NCBI GenBank assembly: GCA_041821265.1
Contig: JBGUEQ010000004.1
Location: 1 to 64,000, forward strand
Reading direction: 5' to 3'
Source of the DNA: Lachnotalea sp041821265
GTDB lineage: Bacteria; Bacillota; Clostridia; Lachnospirales; Lachnospiraceae
DNA length: 64,000 nucleotides
A program made the position numbers and the translations under genes. Of this stretch, positions 25,183 through 33,903 are shown piece by piece. Below the pieces are notes generated by a model. The model saw only the letters and a program-made list of their open reading frames with translations, had not been told where the DNA came from and made no database searches. Each line of letters begins with the position of its first letter. Position 1 is the first letter of the stretch.

Positions 25183-26001
25183 CTAGTATTTAAAATCGCT
25201 TGTTATCGCTTGTGCTCTGTAACCTTCTGATATAATGTCTAATTGTTTATTAAATCGTTTTAACTTATCAACATCCTCAGTCTGATATATTTTATAAAAT
25301 TCATCTTGTATTTTACTTACTTCTCTTTTATTTGCTACTTTATATAAATTTTGAATATTATTTAAAATGTCAGCAACTACATTTTCCTTAATTTGAAATG
25401 AATTTTGTGCATCCATAATCTCGCTTCTTACGGAAGACATTTCATTATCTAGTACAAGAACTGCATCTGCTGCGCTGCTTAATCGTTTTCTAATATGCTC
25501 TGGTATATTCTCTTTGTATTTATACTGAAGCGAGTGTTCTACTGTAGCCCAAAAGTCCATTGCTAATGTTCTAATTTGAATCTCTACTTGTATCTTTTGT
25601 GGACCTTTAATCGTTTGCACATTATAATAAATGATAAGATGATAACTTCGATATCCACTTTCCTTAATATAATTCAAGTAATCCTTAATTGCTTTCACTT
25701 CGATATCATTTCTATTATTAAGTAGCTCTATGACCCTATCAATATCCTCTACAAATTGGCATATAATTCGTACCCCTGCAATATCTTCAATTTGATCTTC
25801 AACATCGTTAAAAATTATATTTTTCCTCTGCATTTTTTCCAAAATACTTGAAATACTCTTAACTCTCCCAGATACCTGCTCAATAGGTGAATATAGCCCA
25901 TTTTCTTTATGTTCCCTAATCAAATGTCTAAACTTCAGTGTCAGCTCATTCACTGCTAATTCGTATGGATTAAGCAGTTCTCTCCATAATTGTATCTCCA
26001 T
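25183..26001 (-). CDS. small alarmone synthetase (RelA/SpoT domain, RelQ/YjbM-like)
   Basis: 272-aa single-domain (p)ppGpp synthetase with no hydrolase or regulatory domains. Key parts: SGRVKSISSILEKM (ATP site), IEDIAGVRIICQF, ESGYRSYHLII, VEIQIRTLAMDFWATVEHSLQYK. The EIQIRT motif marks the synthetase active site. A helical C-terminal tail follows, as in RelQ, where it forms the tetramer. ATG at 26001 follows AAAGGAGAGG; the frame is open to 26040 without a better site. Confidence 0.92.
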   Translation of the reverse strand: MEIQLWRELLNPYELAVNELTLKFRHLIREHKENGLYSPIEQVSGRVKSISSILEKMQRKNIIFNDVEDQIEDIAGVRIICQFVEDIDRVIELLNNRNDIEVKAIKDYLNYIKESGYRSYHLIIYYNVQTIKGPQKIQVEIQIRTLAMDFWATVEHSLQYKYKENIPEHIRKRLSSAADAVLVLDNEMSSVRSEIMDAQNSFQIKENVVADILNNIQNLYKVANKREVSKIQDEFYKIYQTEDVDKLKRFNKQLDIISEGYRAQAITSDFKY

Positions 26002-26081
26002 AAATCCCTCTCCTTTATATACATTATGCCCCTTTAGCAATTATAACACACACCCTATTTAGTGTCCAATTGTGACCACTT

Positions 26082-27002
26082 TTAATAGGAAAAATTTAGT
26101 TTTTTATCTTCTAAATATCTTAAAATCCAATATGGATTAATACTAAGCTCATTATAATTATCCGTCTTAATATAAATGCCTACATGAAGATGTACGTCAA
26201 AGTTACCTTGTGTACCCTCAACGCCATAACCTGTATTGCCCATATACCCTAACAATTGGCCCGCCATTATGGTTTGACCTTGCTCTAATCCGTTTGCATA
26301 TGTCGATAAATGTGCATAATAAAAATAAGCACCTTTTTCACCTCTTATTCCAATACGCCACCCACCTTTTTCAAGCCATCCCATCTTTTCAATCGTCCCA
26401 TCGCTTATACTGACAATAGGATATAGGTCAGGTTCATTAATAGCAGCCATAATATCAGTGCCTTCATGCAATCGATTCCCCCCATAGGTACGTTCTGCCA
26501 GCCATGAATTTTCATAGCTGACAGTCGCTTTCGCATTACTATTTGATATTGGAATCGGAAAATACTTTAAATCAGACCAAATAGTTTCATAGAAGCTAAT
26601 TAGTCTTTCTAAATCTTCTGGTCTTTTATGATATTTATTAAAAAAGCTTACATTATAATCGCTAAGCGAATAATGATTCAAACTACTATTCGTTAAATCA
26701 AAATTATTATCTAACATTAAGATTGCTAGCATCTTTGGTATCTCTGTACTATTGTTTTTGTTCAACTCCTTTAATTTGTTTAGTGCACCTTCTGATAAAC
26801 TTATACTACGAAATTCCATCGTTTCTTCCACATTCTTTTTAAGATTCTTAATACCAGTCATGCTAAATATCTTATTTTCGTAAGATACTATGAAAATACA
26901 TACTAGTACTATGATAAGAATTAGTGTAAAACTATATTTACCTTTCATTCTTCGTTTCGAACTACCGAAATAAGATATCATAGACCAACCTAAAAGTGTC
27001 AT
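26082..27002 (-). CDS. membrane-anchored M23 metallopeptidase
   Basis: 306 aa: an N-terminal cytoplasmic tail, one membrane helix at about 24-42, a linker, then an M23 (LytM) peptidase domain at about 175-290 with the zinc ligands in LHEGTDIMA (HxxxD) and DVHLHVGIY (HxH). Zinc site appears complete, so it could cut peptidoglycan cross-bridges; a SpoIIQ-type role in engulfment is possible but unproven. Start uncertain: the ATG at 27002 lacks a clear ribosome-binding site, and ATGs at 26981 and 26948 are alternatives. Confidence 0.82.
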   Translation of the reverse strand: MTLLGWSMISYFGSSKRRMKGKYSFTLILIIVLVCIFIVSYENKIFSMTGIKNLKKNVEETMEFRSISLSEGALNKLKELNKNNSTEIPKMLAILMLDNNFDLTNSSLNHYSLSDYNVSFFNKYHKRPEDLERLISFYETIWSDLKYFPIPISNSNAKATVSYENSWLAERTYGGNRLHEGTDIMAAINEPDLYPIVSISDGTIEKMGWLEKGGWRIGIRGEKGAYFYYAHLSTYANGLEQGQTIMAGQLLGYMGNTGYGVEGTQGNFDVHLHVGIYIKTDNYNELSINPYWILRYLEDKKLNFSY

Positions 27003-27039
27003 TAATTATATATATGCGAGTTTTCTGAAAATATTAATC

Positions 27040-28494
27040 TTATATTTCTTTAAAGTTCGTTATAATGTTTCGAATAAAGGTCCAATACCTGGCAACGGAC
27101 TCAACATTCATTCTTTCCTTCGGTGTATGAATATCAAAAACCTCTGGTCCCATAGAAATTGCATCTAAATCCTTTATTTTATCACAAAACAAGCCGCATT
27201 CAAGACCTGCGTGAATTGCTTCTACTTTTGGCGTTTTTCCAAATTCTTTTTCATATGTTTTAATCGATAATTCTCTTAATTTAGAATTCTTCTTAAATGG
27301 CCAGGAAGGATATGCACCCTTGATATTGTATTCTCCACCTAGAAACTCTGTCATATATTGAAGTTGACTACTAAGTGCCTCTTTTTCGGATTTTTGTGCA
27401 CTTCTTACCGAAAATGTTATTTTACATCTTTCTTTATTCAGTGTTACAATTCCCATATTCAGTGATGTTTGAACAAGCCCTTTTACATCACTGCTCATAT
27501 TTTGAATACCGTTTGGTAAATTCATAAGTAAAAACAAAATTACTTCTTTACTCTTTGGTGATAGCATGTCAGCAGACTGTATCCCGTTGTTTTCAAATAA
27601 AACTTTAAGATCCGGATCACTTGTTGCATATTCTACTTTTACAATTTCAAAGAATTCATTTGTTGTTTCTTCTAATTTCATACGGTCAGCTTCTTCAATA
27701 AATATTTCGACCGTAGTTTCCCTTGGTATTGCATTATCTTTTGAACCACCACTCAATGAAATAACACCATAATTTAATTCATTATTTAAAAAATATAGAA
27801 ATCTTCCCATTAATTTGTTAGAATTTCCTCTATATTTATCTATTTCAGCACCTGAGTGACCGCCTTGCAAACCTGTTATTTTAATTGTATACTTTAACAT
27901 TGTTTCTTTGATATATTGAATAGGAAGGATACATTCTGCAGTCATTCCTCCTGCGCATGATACAAGAAACATCCCTTCTTCATCAGAATCCAGATTAATC
28001 ATGTACTTACCCTTCAGCATAGATAAATCAATTGCTGTAGCTCCAAGAAGACCGATTTCTTCATCTGTGGTAAATACAATTTCCATTCTTGGATGTTCTA
28101 GCGAATCATCTTCTAATAACGCTAGTGAATAGGCTACTGCAACTCCATCATCTGCCCCAAGCGTTGTACCCTCTGCACTCAAGAAATTTTTATTAAGTTC
28201 AAGTTTGAGTCCATCTTTAGAAAAATCGATGTCGCAATCCGACTCTTTTTCACACACCATGTCTAAATGCCCCTGTAAAATAATGGGTGGTACATTTTCA
28301 TATCCCTTACTTGCTTCTTTTATTATAATTACATTGTTGTATTCATCCTGCATATATTCCAAATTATATTGTTTAGCAAAATCAACACAGTAATCACTAA
28401 TTCTTTTCGTATCCCTAGATCCATGTGGAATCGCAGCAATATCGCTAAAATATTTAAAAAACGCCTTTGGTTCTAACTCTTCTATTGTATACAT
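27040..28494 (-). CDS. pepD: aminoacyl-histidine dipeptidase (PepD, M20 family)
   Basis: 484-aa cytosolic di-zinc dipeptidase with broad specificity, including Xaa-His. Metal and catalytic motifs: LQGHLDMVCEK, GTTLGADDGVAVAY and TTDEEIGLLGA (Glu-Glu); a dimerisation domain lies between about 190 and 370. C-terminal AIHAGLECGLF carries the last ligand. ATG at 28494 follows GGAGG by 8 nt. Divergent from the YlbJ-like gene. Confidence 0.95.
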   Translation of the reverse strand: MYTIEELEPKAFFKYFSDIAAIPHGSRDTKRISDYCVDFAKQYNLEYMQDEYNNVIIIKEASKGYENVPPIILQGHLDMVCEKESDCDIDFSKDGLKLELNKNFLSAEGTTLGADDGVAVAYSLALLEDDSLEHPRMEIVFTTDEEIGLLGATAIDLSMLKGKYMINLDSDEEGMFLVSCAGGMTAECILPIQYIKETMLKYTIKITGLQGGHSGAEIDKYRGNSNKLMGRFLYFLNNELNYGVISLSGGSKDNAIPRETTVEIFIEEADRMKLEETTNEFFEIVKVEYATSDPDLKVLFENNGIQSADMLSPKSKEVILFLLMNLPNGIQNMSSDVKGLVQTSLNMGIVTLNKERCKITFSVRSAQKSEKEALSSQLQYMTEFLGGEYNIKGAYPSWPFKKNSKLRELSIKTYEKEFGKTPKVEAIHAGLECGLFCDKIKDLDAISMGPEVFDIHTPKERMNVESVARYWTFIRNIITNFKEI

Positions 28495-28566
28495 TTAATG
28501 TACCTCCACTATACATATTATTATTTTTATTTTAATATATTGTTAAAAATAAGAAAGTCATTTGCT

Positions 28567-29502
28567 TTGAAAAAAACAATATATTCCATAGCAATTATTA
28601 TCCTGTTTATATTTATTTTTTTATATCCATCTGATTCTGTTGGTGCTGCAAAATCTGGTTTGCTTCTTTGGTTTAATGTAATTATTCCCAATTTGCTACC
28701 TTTTATGATTCTTTCGAATCTTATTATATCTCTAAATGCGGCTTCTTATATCACATTTCTATTTGCGCCTATTTTAAAATACATATTGGGAATAAGTAAA
28801 GAAGGATGCTATGCTGTAATAACTGGGTTTCTATGTGGATATCCTATGGGCGCAAAGGTTACCGCCGACTTAGTTTCAAATAAAAAAATTTCAAAGGCGG
28901 AGGGCAGCTATTTGTTAAGCTTTTGTAATAATGTTAGTCCTATTTTTATTATTAACTACATTGTGAATGAAACGTTAAAATCTTCTTCCTTATTAAAACC
29001 AGTATTTATAATACTTTATTCTTCACCCATCCTATGCGCATTCTTATTAAACCCACTATATAAAAAAAAATTGCACCCTTCCACTAATAAGATTACACCA
29101 TCAACCTACGACGTTCCCGTTGATTTTAGATTAATTGACAACGCTATAATGAATGGATTTGAAGCCATCACAAAACTTGGCGGCTATATCATACTTTTTG
29201 CATTAATTTCTCAAATGTTAACTCATATTCCATTACCAAATGCTTTTGTTAAATATTGGTTAATATCACTTACCGAAATTACAAATGGAGTCTCACTTGT
29301 ATCTTCCTCATCACTTTCATTCAGCTATCGGTTTATTATCGTTCTCTCATCCGTATCATTTGGTGGTATTTCCTGCGTTGCTCAAACACAAAGTATGATT
29401 AAAAATTCCGAGTTGCCTATCACTCATTATATATTGTCTAAAATTTTAAATATGTCTATCACCTTAATGCTTTGTCTTATTTTTTTATTAAACTATAAAT
29501 AA
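28567..29502 (+). CDS. ylbJ: YlbJ-like sporulation integral membrane protein
   Basis: Polytopic membrane protein (311 aa from this start) with about eight helices. The GFLCGYPMGAKVTADLVSNKKISKAEGSYLLSFCNN segment is the nucleoside-recognition (Gate) signature of YlbJ/SpoIIM-neighbour proteins required for spore cortex formation. Shorter than Bacillus YlbJ (about 400 aa). The start is uncertain: the first ATG (28498) overlaps the pepD ribosome-binding site region and has no Shine-Dalgarno, so TTG at 28567 (after AAGAAAG) is preferred. Near coaD and rsmD, as in other clostridia. Confidence 0.8.
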   Translation: MKKTIYSIAIIILFIFIFLYPSDSVGAAKSGLLLWFNVIIPNLLPFMILSNLIISLNAASYITFLFAPILKYILGISKEGCYAVITGFLCGYPMGAKVTADLVSNKKISKAEGSYLLSFCNNVSPIFIINYIVNETLKSSSLLKPVFIILYSSPILCAFLLNPLYKKKLHPSTNKITPSTYDVPVDFRLIDNAIMNGFEAITKLGGYIILFALISQMLTHIPLPNAFVKYWLISLTEITNGVSLVSSSSLSFSYRFIIVLSSVSFGGISCVAQTQSMIKNSELPITHYILSKILNMSITLMLCLIFLLNYK

Positions 29503-29598
29503 ATTTTGATCACATTCAACAACAATGATTCGAGTTAATTAACTTCTAATCATTATCTTATGATAGAATAACAAAACGCTCCTCTTATACAAAAAATC

Positions 29599-29636
29599 AG
29601 TTAATAGAGTGTGTTATTTAACGCACCCTTTTAACT
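29599..29636. terminator. bidirectional terminator between ylbJ and the coaD operon
   Basis: Imperfect long hairpin: outer arms AGTTAA/TTAACT and inner GTGTGTTA/TAACGCAC. Lies between two convergent genes and has short T-runs on both sides. Confidence 0.65.
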
Positions 29637-29657
29637 AATATCAAATTACTAACTTCT

Positions 29658-30245
29658 TTACTCTGTAATTTCTTCTGATATCTCTTGCGCTTCATCCATC
29701 TCATCATCTTGTGGAACTAACTCTACTCTATTTGAATTCACAATGTCATAACAATCTTGCAATGACTTAACTAAATTCTCATATTTTGCATTGCTTGTAT
29801 TTATTGAATGGCTAATAATTGCCTGTAAATTAGCAAGCATATCATCTGTATATTGAATCGCGCCATATCTAATATTATTTGCATCCGTTGTAGCGTTATC
29901 CAGAATTTCTTGTGCCTGATTTGTTGCAATTAACACAACTTCATTTGCCTGAGCATATGCTTGTTGCATAATCTCATGCTCATTGATCAACTCATTTGTA
30001 TGTACAGTTGCTTGTGCAATGATAGCATCCGCTTTTGCTTGCGCATCCGCTAAAATAGCCTCTTTATTATTAATTATCTTCTGATAACGTTTTATTTCAT
30101 CTGGAGTTTTTAATCTTAATTCCGTTAGAAGTTCATCTATCTCTTCTTTATTCACTGCAATTTTAGTATTTGATAATGGTTGATACTTACAACCATTAAT
30201 ATACTCTTCAATTTCCTCAATAATCTGTTCGATTTTACTGCTCAT
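29658..30245 (-). CDS. coiled-coil protein of the coaD-ylbJ locus
   Basis: 195 aa, mostly helical coiled coil (about 35-165), rich in Ala, Gln and Glu (LADAQAKADAIIAQATVHTNE, ANEVVLIATNQAQEIL), with an acidic tail. Looks like a V-type ATPase subunit E/H or DivIVA-type coiled coil, and related proteins in clostridia are often named ATPase, but no catalytic motif is present. ATG at 30245 follows GGAGTGATGG. It follows coaD after 17 nt. Function unknown; possible scaffold. Confidence 0.75.
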   Translation of the reverse strand: MSSKIEQIIEEIEEYINGCKYQPLSNTKIAVNKEEIDELLTELRLKTPDEIKRYQKIINNKEAILADAQAKADAIIAQATVHTNELINEHEIMQQAYAQANEVVLIATNQAQEILDNATTDANNIRYGAIQYTDDMLANLQAIISHSINTSNAKYENLVKSLQDCYDIVNSNRVELVPQDDEMDEAQEISEEITE

Positions 30246-30262
30246 GAACCATCACTCCTTAT

Positions 30263-30751
30263 TTATAATTTAATAATTCCGTATTTTTTATACATGTCCC
30301 TCGCTATCTGTTCAGGAACAAATTTGGAAATATCCCCACCAAATGTTGCAACCTCCCTAACAATAGTAGAACTTAAATAGGAATACTCTAATTTAGCAGT
30401 TAAAAACATCGTGTCTACACTTGGATATAAGACATGGTTTGTCTGTGCTAACTGTAATTCGTATTCAAAATCGGTAATTGCCCTCAACCCACGAACCACT
30501 ACTGATGCATCCGTTTCCTTCACAAAATCCACAAGAAGACCACGAAAAGACGCCACTCTAATATTTGGAATATCTTTGGTTGTCTCCTTTAACATATTAA
30601 CACGTTCTTCCACAGAAAACAACGGACTTTTTGATGTGTTATTCAAAACCCCCACGATTAATTCGTCAAATAAGTTTGCGGAACGCTGTATAATATCTAA
30701 ATGTCCAAACGTAACAGGATCAAAACTTCCTGGGTAAATTGCTCTAGTCAT
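30263..30751 (-). CDS. coaD: phosphopantetheine adenylyltransferase
   Basis: 162-aa enzyme of the fourth CoA-synthesis step. Motifs: YPGSFDPVTFGHLDII (HxGH-type), RGLRAITDFEYELQLAQ, and LSSTIVREVATFGGDIS near the end. ATG at 30751 follows AGAGGAAATA. Lies 21 nt downstream of rsmD, the common rsmD-coaD pair. Steps one to three of the pathway (panBCD, coaBC) are at 48.9-52.4 kb in this window. Confidence 0.97.
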   Translation of the reverse strand: MTRAIYPGSFDPVTFGHLDIIQRSANLFDELIVGVLNNTSKSPLFSVEERVNMLKETTKDIPNIRVASFRGLLVDFVKETDASVVVRGLRAITDFEYELQLAQTNHVLYPSVDTMFLTAKLEYSYLSSTIVREVATFGGDISKFVPEQIARDMYKKYGIIKL

Positions 30752-30772
30752 TATTTCCTCTTTTCTATTCTC

Positions 30773-31324
30773 TTACTGTAATTCAATAAACATATGTGTA
30801 TTGTTCTTATATTCTTTTCTCTTAATAATATGGTATCCAAGATCTTGTAAATATTCAAATTCTGTCTCCAAAGAAGCTTCAACAATAATAACACTTGTCT
30901 TATGAATCAGTGAAGAATTTTTCAAATACTCTAGAATCTGTTTTTCTAGCAACTTATTATATGGCGGATCCATAAATATATAGTCAAACACATAATTATT
31001 TTCTAATCTTTTTAATGCCATAAATGCATCTTGGCATATTACAGAAGCGCATTCTTCTAATTTCGTTACCTTGAGATTTTCTTCTATACAAGCTGCTGCC
31101 GCCTTATTATTCTCTATAAATACAGCCTCTCTTGCTCCTCTGCTTAAAGCTTCAATTCCTATTTGCCCACATCCTGCAAATAAATCTAAAAAGCAAACAC
31201 CCTCTAAATCGGGATTAATCATGTTAAATAACGTTTCCTTGATTCGATCAGTTGTAGGTCTTGTCTCCAATCCTGTTATTGTTTTTAAATTTAGTCGTCT
31301 TGCTAAACCTGCAATTACTCTCAT
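30773..31324 (-). CDS. rsmD: 16S rRNA (guanine(966)-N2)-methyltransferase
   Basis: 183-aa SAM-dependent methyltransferase. Begins MRVIAGLARRLNLKT; ETRPTTDRIKETLFNM, the SAM loop LDLFAGCGQIGIEALSRGA and the catalytic DPPYNK (about 122-127) are the RsmD signature. ATG at 31324 follows AAAGGAAATAC. In many clostridia recG sits directly upstream; here recG is 11 kb away, so the locus has been split. Confidence 0.95.
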   Translation of the reverse strand: MRVIAGLARRLNLKTITGLETRPTTDRIKETLFNMINPDLEGVCFLDLFAGCGQIGIEALSRGAREAVFIENNKAAAACIEENLKVTKLEECASVICQDAFMALKRLENNYVFDYIFMDPPYNKLLEKQILEYLKNSSLIHKTSVIIVEASLETEFEYLQDLGYHIIKRKEYKNNTHMFIELQ

Positions 31325-31397
31325 TTTGTATTTCCTTTCATGTCTGCAATAGCACTAGTGAAAGCGATTCTTTGATTCTACTAGTTATCTTTATATT

Positions 31398-32291
31398 TTA
31401 GTAAATTTGTGGTATATTGAGTTCGAAAATATTCTCCGTATTCAACGGTATTGATGCCTCAAGACTTCCTTCTGAATAAGGCGCTACCATATTCGGATCA
31501 TAGAAAAAATTCAAATTCTTATCATCAATATAAAATCCAACATATTGCGTATTGGCTAATATTTCTTCTTTATATTTCGTCTTAATTATATCTGTTATTT
31601 TATTTGAATCTATAAATATTGTACCTATTGTTTGAGCAATTTCTTCCTCTGTACCCAACAATATATCATTGATTGCAAGGCGATCTCCTGTCATAATATT
31701 GAAAACATAACCAGTATCATAGCAATTTGAATTTGTCACACCATAATTATTTTCACTAAATTTCTCTAAAATGGATAGATATCCATTTGCATTATACTTC
31801 ATTTCATAGGTCACTAAATATTCACTAGAATATTTGGACGGATTACTATCCGAAAAAGTTTCTTCTTTGATTGCTTGCATATTATCACTAGCATACGTAT
31901 TGTTTTCTTCATATAATGCTTGAGCAGATTCTTCAAAAAACTCATTTATTTTAGTAAGTCCTTCCTCCCCCGTAGTACTTATAATTATTGGATAATCAAT
32001 TTTTACACGTGCTAATAACACATCATCTTCCTTGTACTCATTCTCCAACGTGTGAACCTCAATCACTAGTGGTTCTATTGATTTTTCCTCATCATTGATA
32101 CTTATATCAATATTATCTAAGGATGGCATCTCTTCGACCGCTTCTATTCCATTATCCTCTACTAATGCATCTATATCATTTTCTTCCTGAATCGGTATTT
32201 GTGCAACATCTTCAACTGCATTTTGTGACTCTAAAGTTGAACAACCAGGTAGCATGATACATATCACCATTAATATAATAATTTTTTTCAT
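31398..32291 (-). CDS. lipoprotein with DUF3298-like domain
   Basis: 297 aa. A lipoprotein signal (MKKIIILMVICIMLPGC) with the lipobox Cys at residue 17, an acidic linker (20-75), then an alpha/beta domain resembling DUF4163/DUF3298 (as in anti-sigma V RsiV): strand VKIDYPIIIST, NEFFEESAQALYEEN, YDTGYVFNIMTGDRLAINDILLG and a PYSEGSLEASIPL end. ATG at 32291 follows GGAGGAAG. Surface-anchored; function unknown. Lies 36 nt after the TraX-like gene. Confidence 0.8.
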   Translation of the reverse strand: MKKIIILMVICIMLPGCSTLESQNAVEDVAQIPIQEENDIDALVEDNGIEAVEEMPSLDNIDISINDEEKSIEPLVIEVHTLENEYKEDDVLLARVKIDYPIIISTTGEEGLTKINEFFEESAQALYEENNTYASDNMQAIKEETFSDSNPSKYSSEYLVTYEMKYNANGYLSILEKFSENNYGVTNSNCYDTGYVFNIMTGDRLAINDILLGTEEEIAQTIGTIFIDSNKITDIIKTKYKEEILANTQYVGFYIDDKNLNFFYDPNMVAPYSEGSLEASIPLNTENIFELNIPQIY

Positions 32292-32327
32292 TTTGGTATC
32301 TTCCTCCATTATGCATTACACAAAGAA

Positions 32328-33035
32328 CTATATAAATTGAGCTATTACATATATCATTAATAAATGTATAGGATAAAACACATAGAAAAAATACTTCATC
32401 TTAATTCCTCTTGAACCATTGTATAGTGTTATAGGAATAAATGCAATGGGTGCCGTAACTTCCCATAGAATAGCTACAGAACATATAATATTTCTAAGCT
32501 TAATATTATCATGAAACATATATAACAATACAATAAATACTACACCAAATCCACCATAATCAGTTGCCAAAAATTGGGCAATGCAAATTCCTGCAAACAT
32601 AGAAATTAATTTTATGAATTTATTATTATCAAAGTATTGTATTGCTGTCAATGTAAGTAATCCAATAAAAAGTGTAAAAAATACATTTTGATGTGATGTT
32701 TCAAATATTTGACCAAAAAAAGCTAAATCAAATGGAATTTCTGATATTATTGCAAATATAAATAATCGCAATGCATATTTCTTAACATTTCTAGTATGCA
32801 AAAAGCCTTCAACAAGTAAGAAACAAAAAATAGGAAATGCAACACGGCCTACTTTCCTCATTATAAAATACAGTAACATCAAGTCTGTATTTGATACAGA
32901 AAAAGTTGGCAACTGTGCTATTATCCCCGCACCAACATGATCTATCAGCATCGTGATAATTGCAATTATTTTTAATGTACTTCCACTTAACCCCTTATCC
33001 ATAATTGTAACATTTAAATGTTTTTGATTCTCCAC
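32328..33035 (-). CDS. TraX-family membrane protein
   Basis: 235 aa, about seven membrane helices. N-terminal LSGSTLKIIAIITMLIDHVGA and the RLFIFAIISEIPFDLAF motif are typical of TraX (PF05857), named for the F-pilin acetylase; most chromosomal members have unknown roles and may be acyltransferases. No conjugation genes are nearby. GTG start at 33035 with AGGGGGG at good spacing. Confidence 0.82.
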   Translation of the reverse strand: MENQKHLNVTIMDKGLSGSTLKIIAIITMLIDHVGAGIIAQLPTFSVSNTDLMLLYFIMRKVGRVAFPIFCFLLVEGFLHTRNVKKYALRLFIFAIISEIPFDLAFFGQIFETSHQNVFFTLFIGLLTLTAIQYFDNNKFIKLISMFAGICIAQFLATDYGGFGVVFIVLLYMFHDNIKLRNIICSVAILWEVTAPIAFIPITLYNGSRGIKMKYFFYVFYPIHLLMIYVIAQFI

Positions 33036-33560
33036 AATTTACCCCCCTAAATATCATTACTAATATAGATTATCAGGAAACCGAAGCACGCAACTGTTTC
33101 TATCATTTTACCCCATGCAACAATCACTTTTATTTACCTATACTTATATTATTATTTTTAATTTATTATAACATTTTCTTATATAATATCATATGTTTTT
33201 CTATTCTTTTAAAAATTTATATATAATGTTTCTATTCATTTTATAACCTATTCCGCTTTCTTAATTTTGCAAGTAATTAAGTTTTATTATTACTGCCCTT
33301 GTTGAGCTCTTATAAAGCTTTTCTACGACTTTTCTAATCTAATAAACCATTATACAAAATTTGTTAAAATATGAAACAACTTCTAGGTTAATGCTTAACA
33401 TTCTGCACATAATATGTTTGTAACCACCTAATAAATTAAATCACACAAAAGCAATTTGTTAGGTCAACAACAAATCAAATCCTTTCGTTTGGCAATATTA
33501 GCATTGTATAACACAATATTGATATTACCACTGAGGCGAAAGTGAAATGGAGGTTTTCTT
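33036..33560. other. 525-bp AT-rich intergenic region, divergent TraX / SASP
   Basis: No reading frame of note on either strand. It should carry the promoters of the TraX-like gene (-) and the SASP gene (+). A sigma-G-like site was sought near 33490-33530, where arms CAATATT/AATATTG (33490s to 33520s) form an inverted repeat, but no convincing match was found. No repeat-family copy seen. Confidence 0.5.
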
Positions 33561-33764
33561 ATGACAAGTTCAAGTAATTCTTCATCAGTACCTGAAGCAA
33601 AAAGTGCATTAAGCAAATTCAAGTACGAGGTAGCAAATGAATTAGGCGTTCCATTAACAGATGGATATAATGGTAATCTTACTTCAAAACAGAACGGTTC
33701 TGTAGGTGGTTACATGGTTAAGAAAATGATTGAAGAACAAGAAAGACAGATGGCAGGTAAATAA
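33561..33764 (+). CDS. alpha/beta-type small acid-soluble spore protein
   Basis: 67-aa SASP that coats spore DNA in the A-form and protects it from UV and heat. Family segments: ALSKFKYEVANELGVPL, containing the GPR protease site region, and GNLTSKQNGSVGGYMVKKMIEEQER. ATG at 33561 follows TGGAGG. Expected to be made in the forespore under sigma-G. Ends before a strong terminator. Confidence 0.95.
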   Translation: MTSSSNSSSVPEAKSALSKFKYEVANELGVPLTDGYNGNLTSKQNGSVGGYMVKKMIEEQERQMAGK

Positions 33765-33814
33765 GCAAACTGTACTTCAATGACAAAATCATTGTACTAA
33801 CCAAGGTACTATAG

Positions 33815-33854
33815 CAAAGAGGTAAAGTCCCAGTGGCTTTACCTCTTTGTTTTA
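33815..33854. terminator. terminator after the SASP gene
   Basis: Hairpin with arms CAAAGAGGTAAAG and CTTTACCTCTTTG (33815-33827, 33837-33849), 9-nt loop, followed by TTTTAT on the plus strand. Also serves the convergent topoisomerase operon. Confidence 0.9.
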
Positions 33855-33903
33855 TGTAGAATTGTTTTGGAACTTTTCTACTATGCAAGGGACACTGCTT
33901 CTT

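Noticed and set aside
32328..33035. Conjugative element suggested by the TraX-like gene
   Set aside because: No relaxase, coupling protein, pilus, integrase or att-like repeats nearby; chromosomal TraX-like proteins are common in clostridia.
33036..33560. Possible small RNA or hidden gene in the 525-bp gap before the SASP gene
   Set aside because: No promoter-terminator pair, no open frame with a ribosome-binding site, and no repeat copy.
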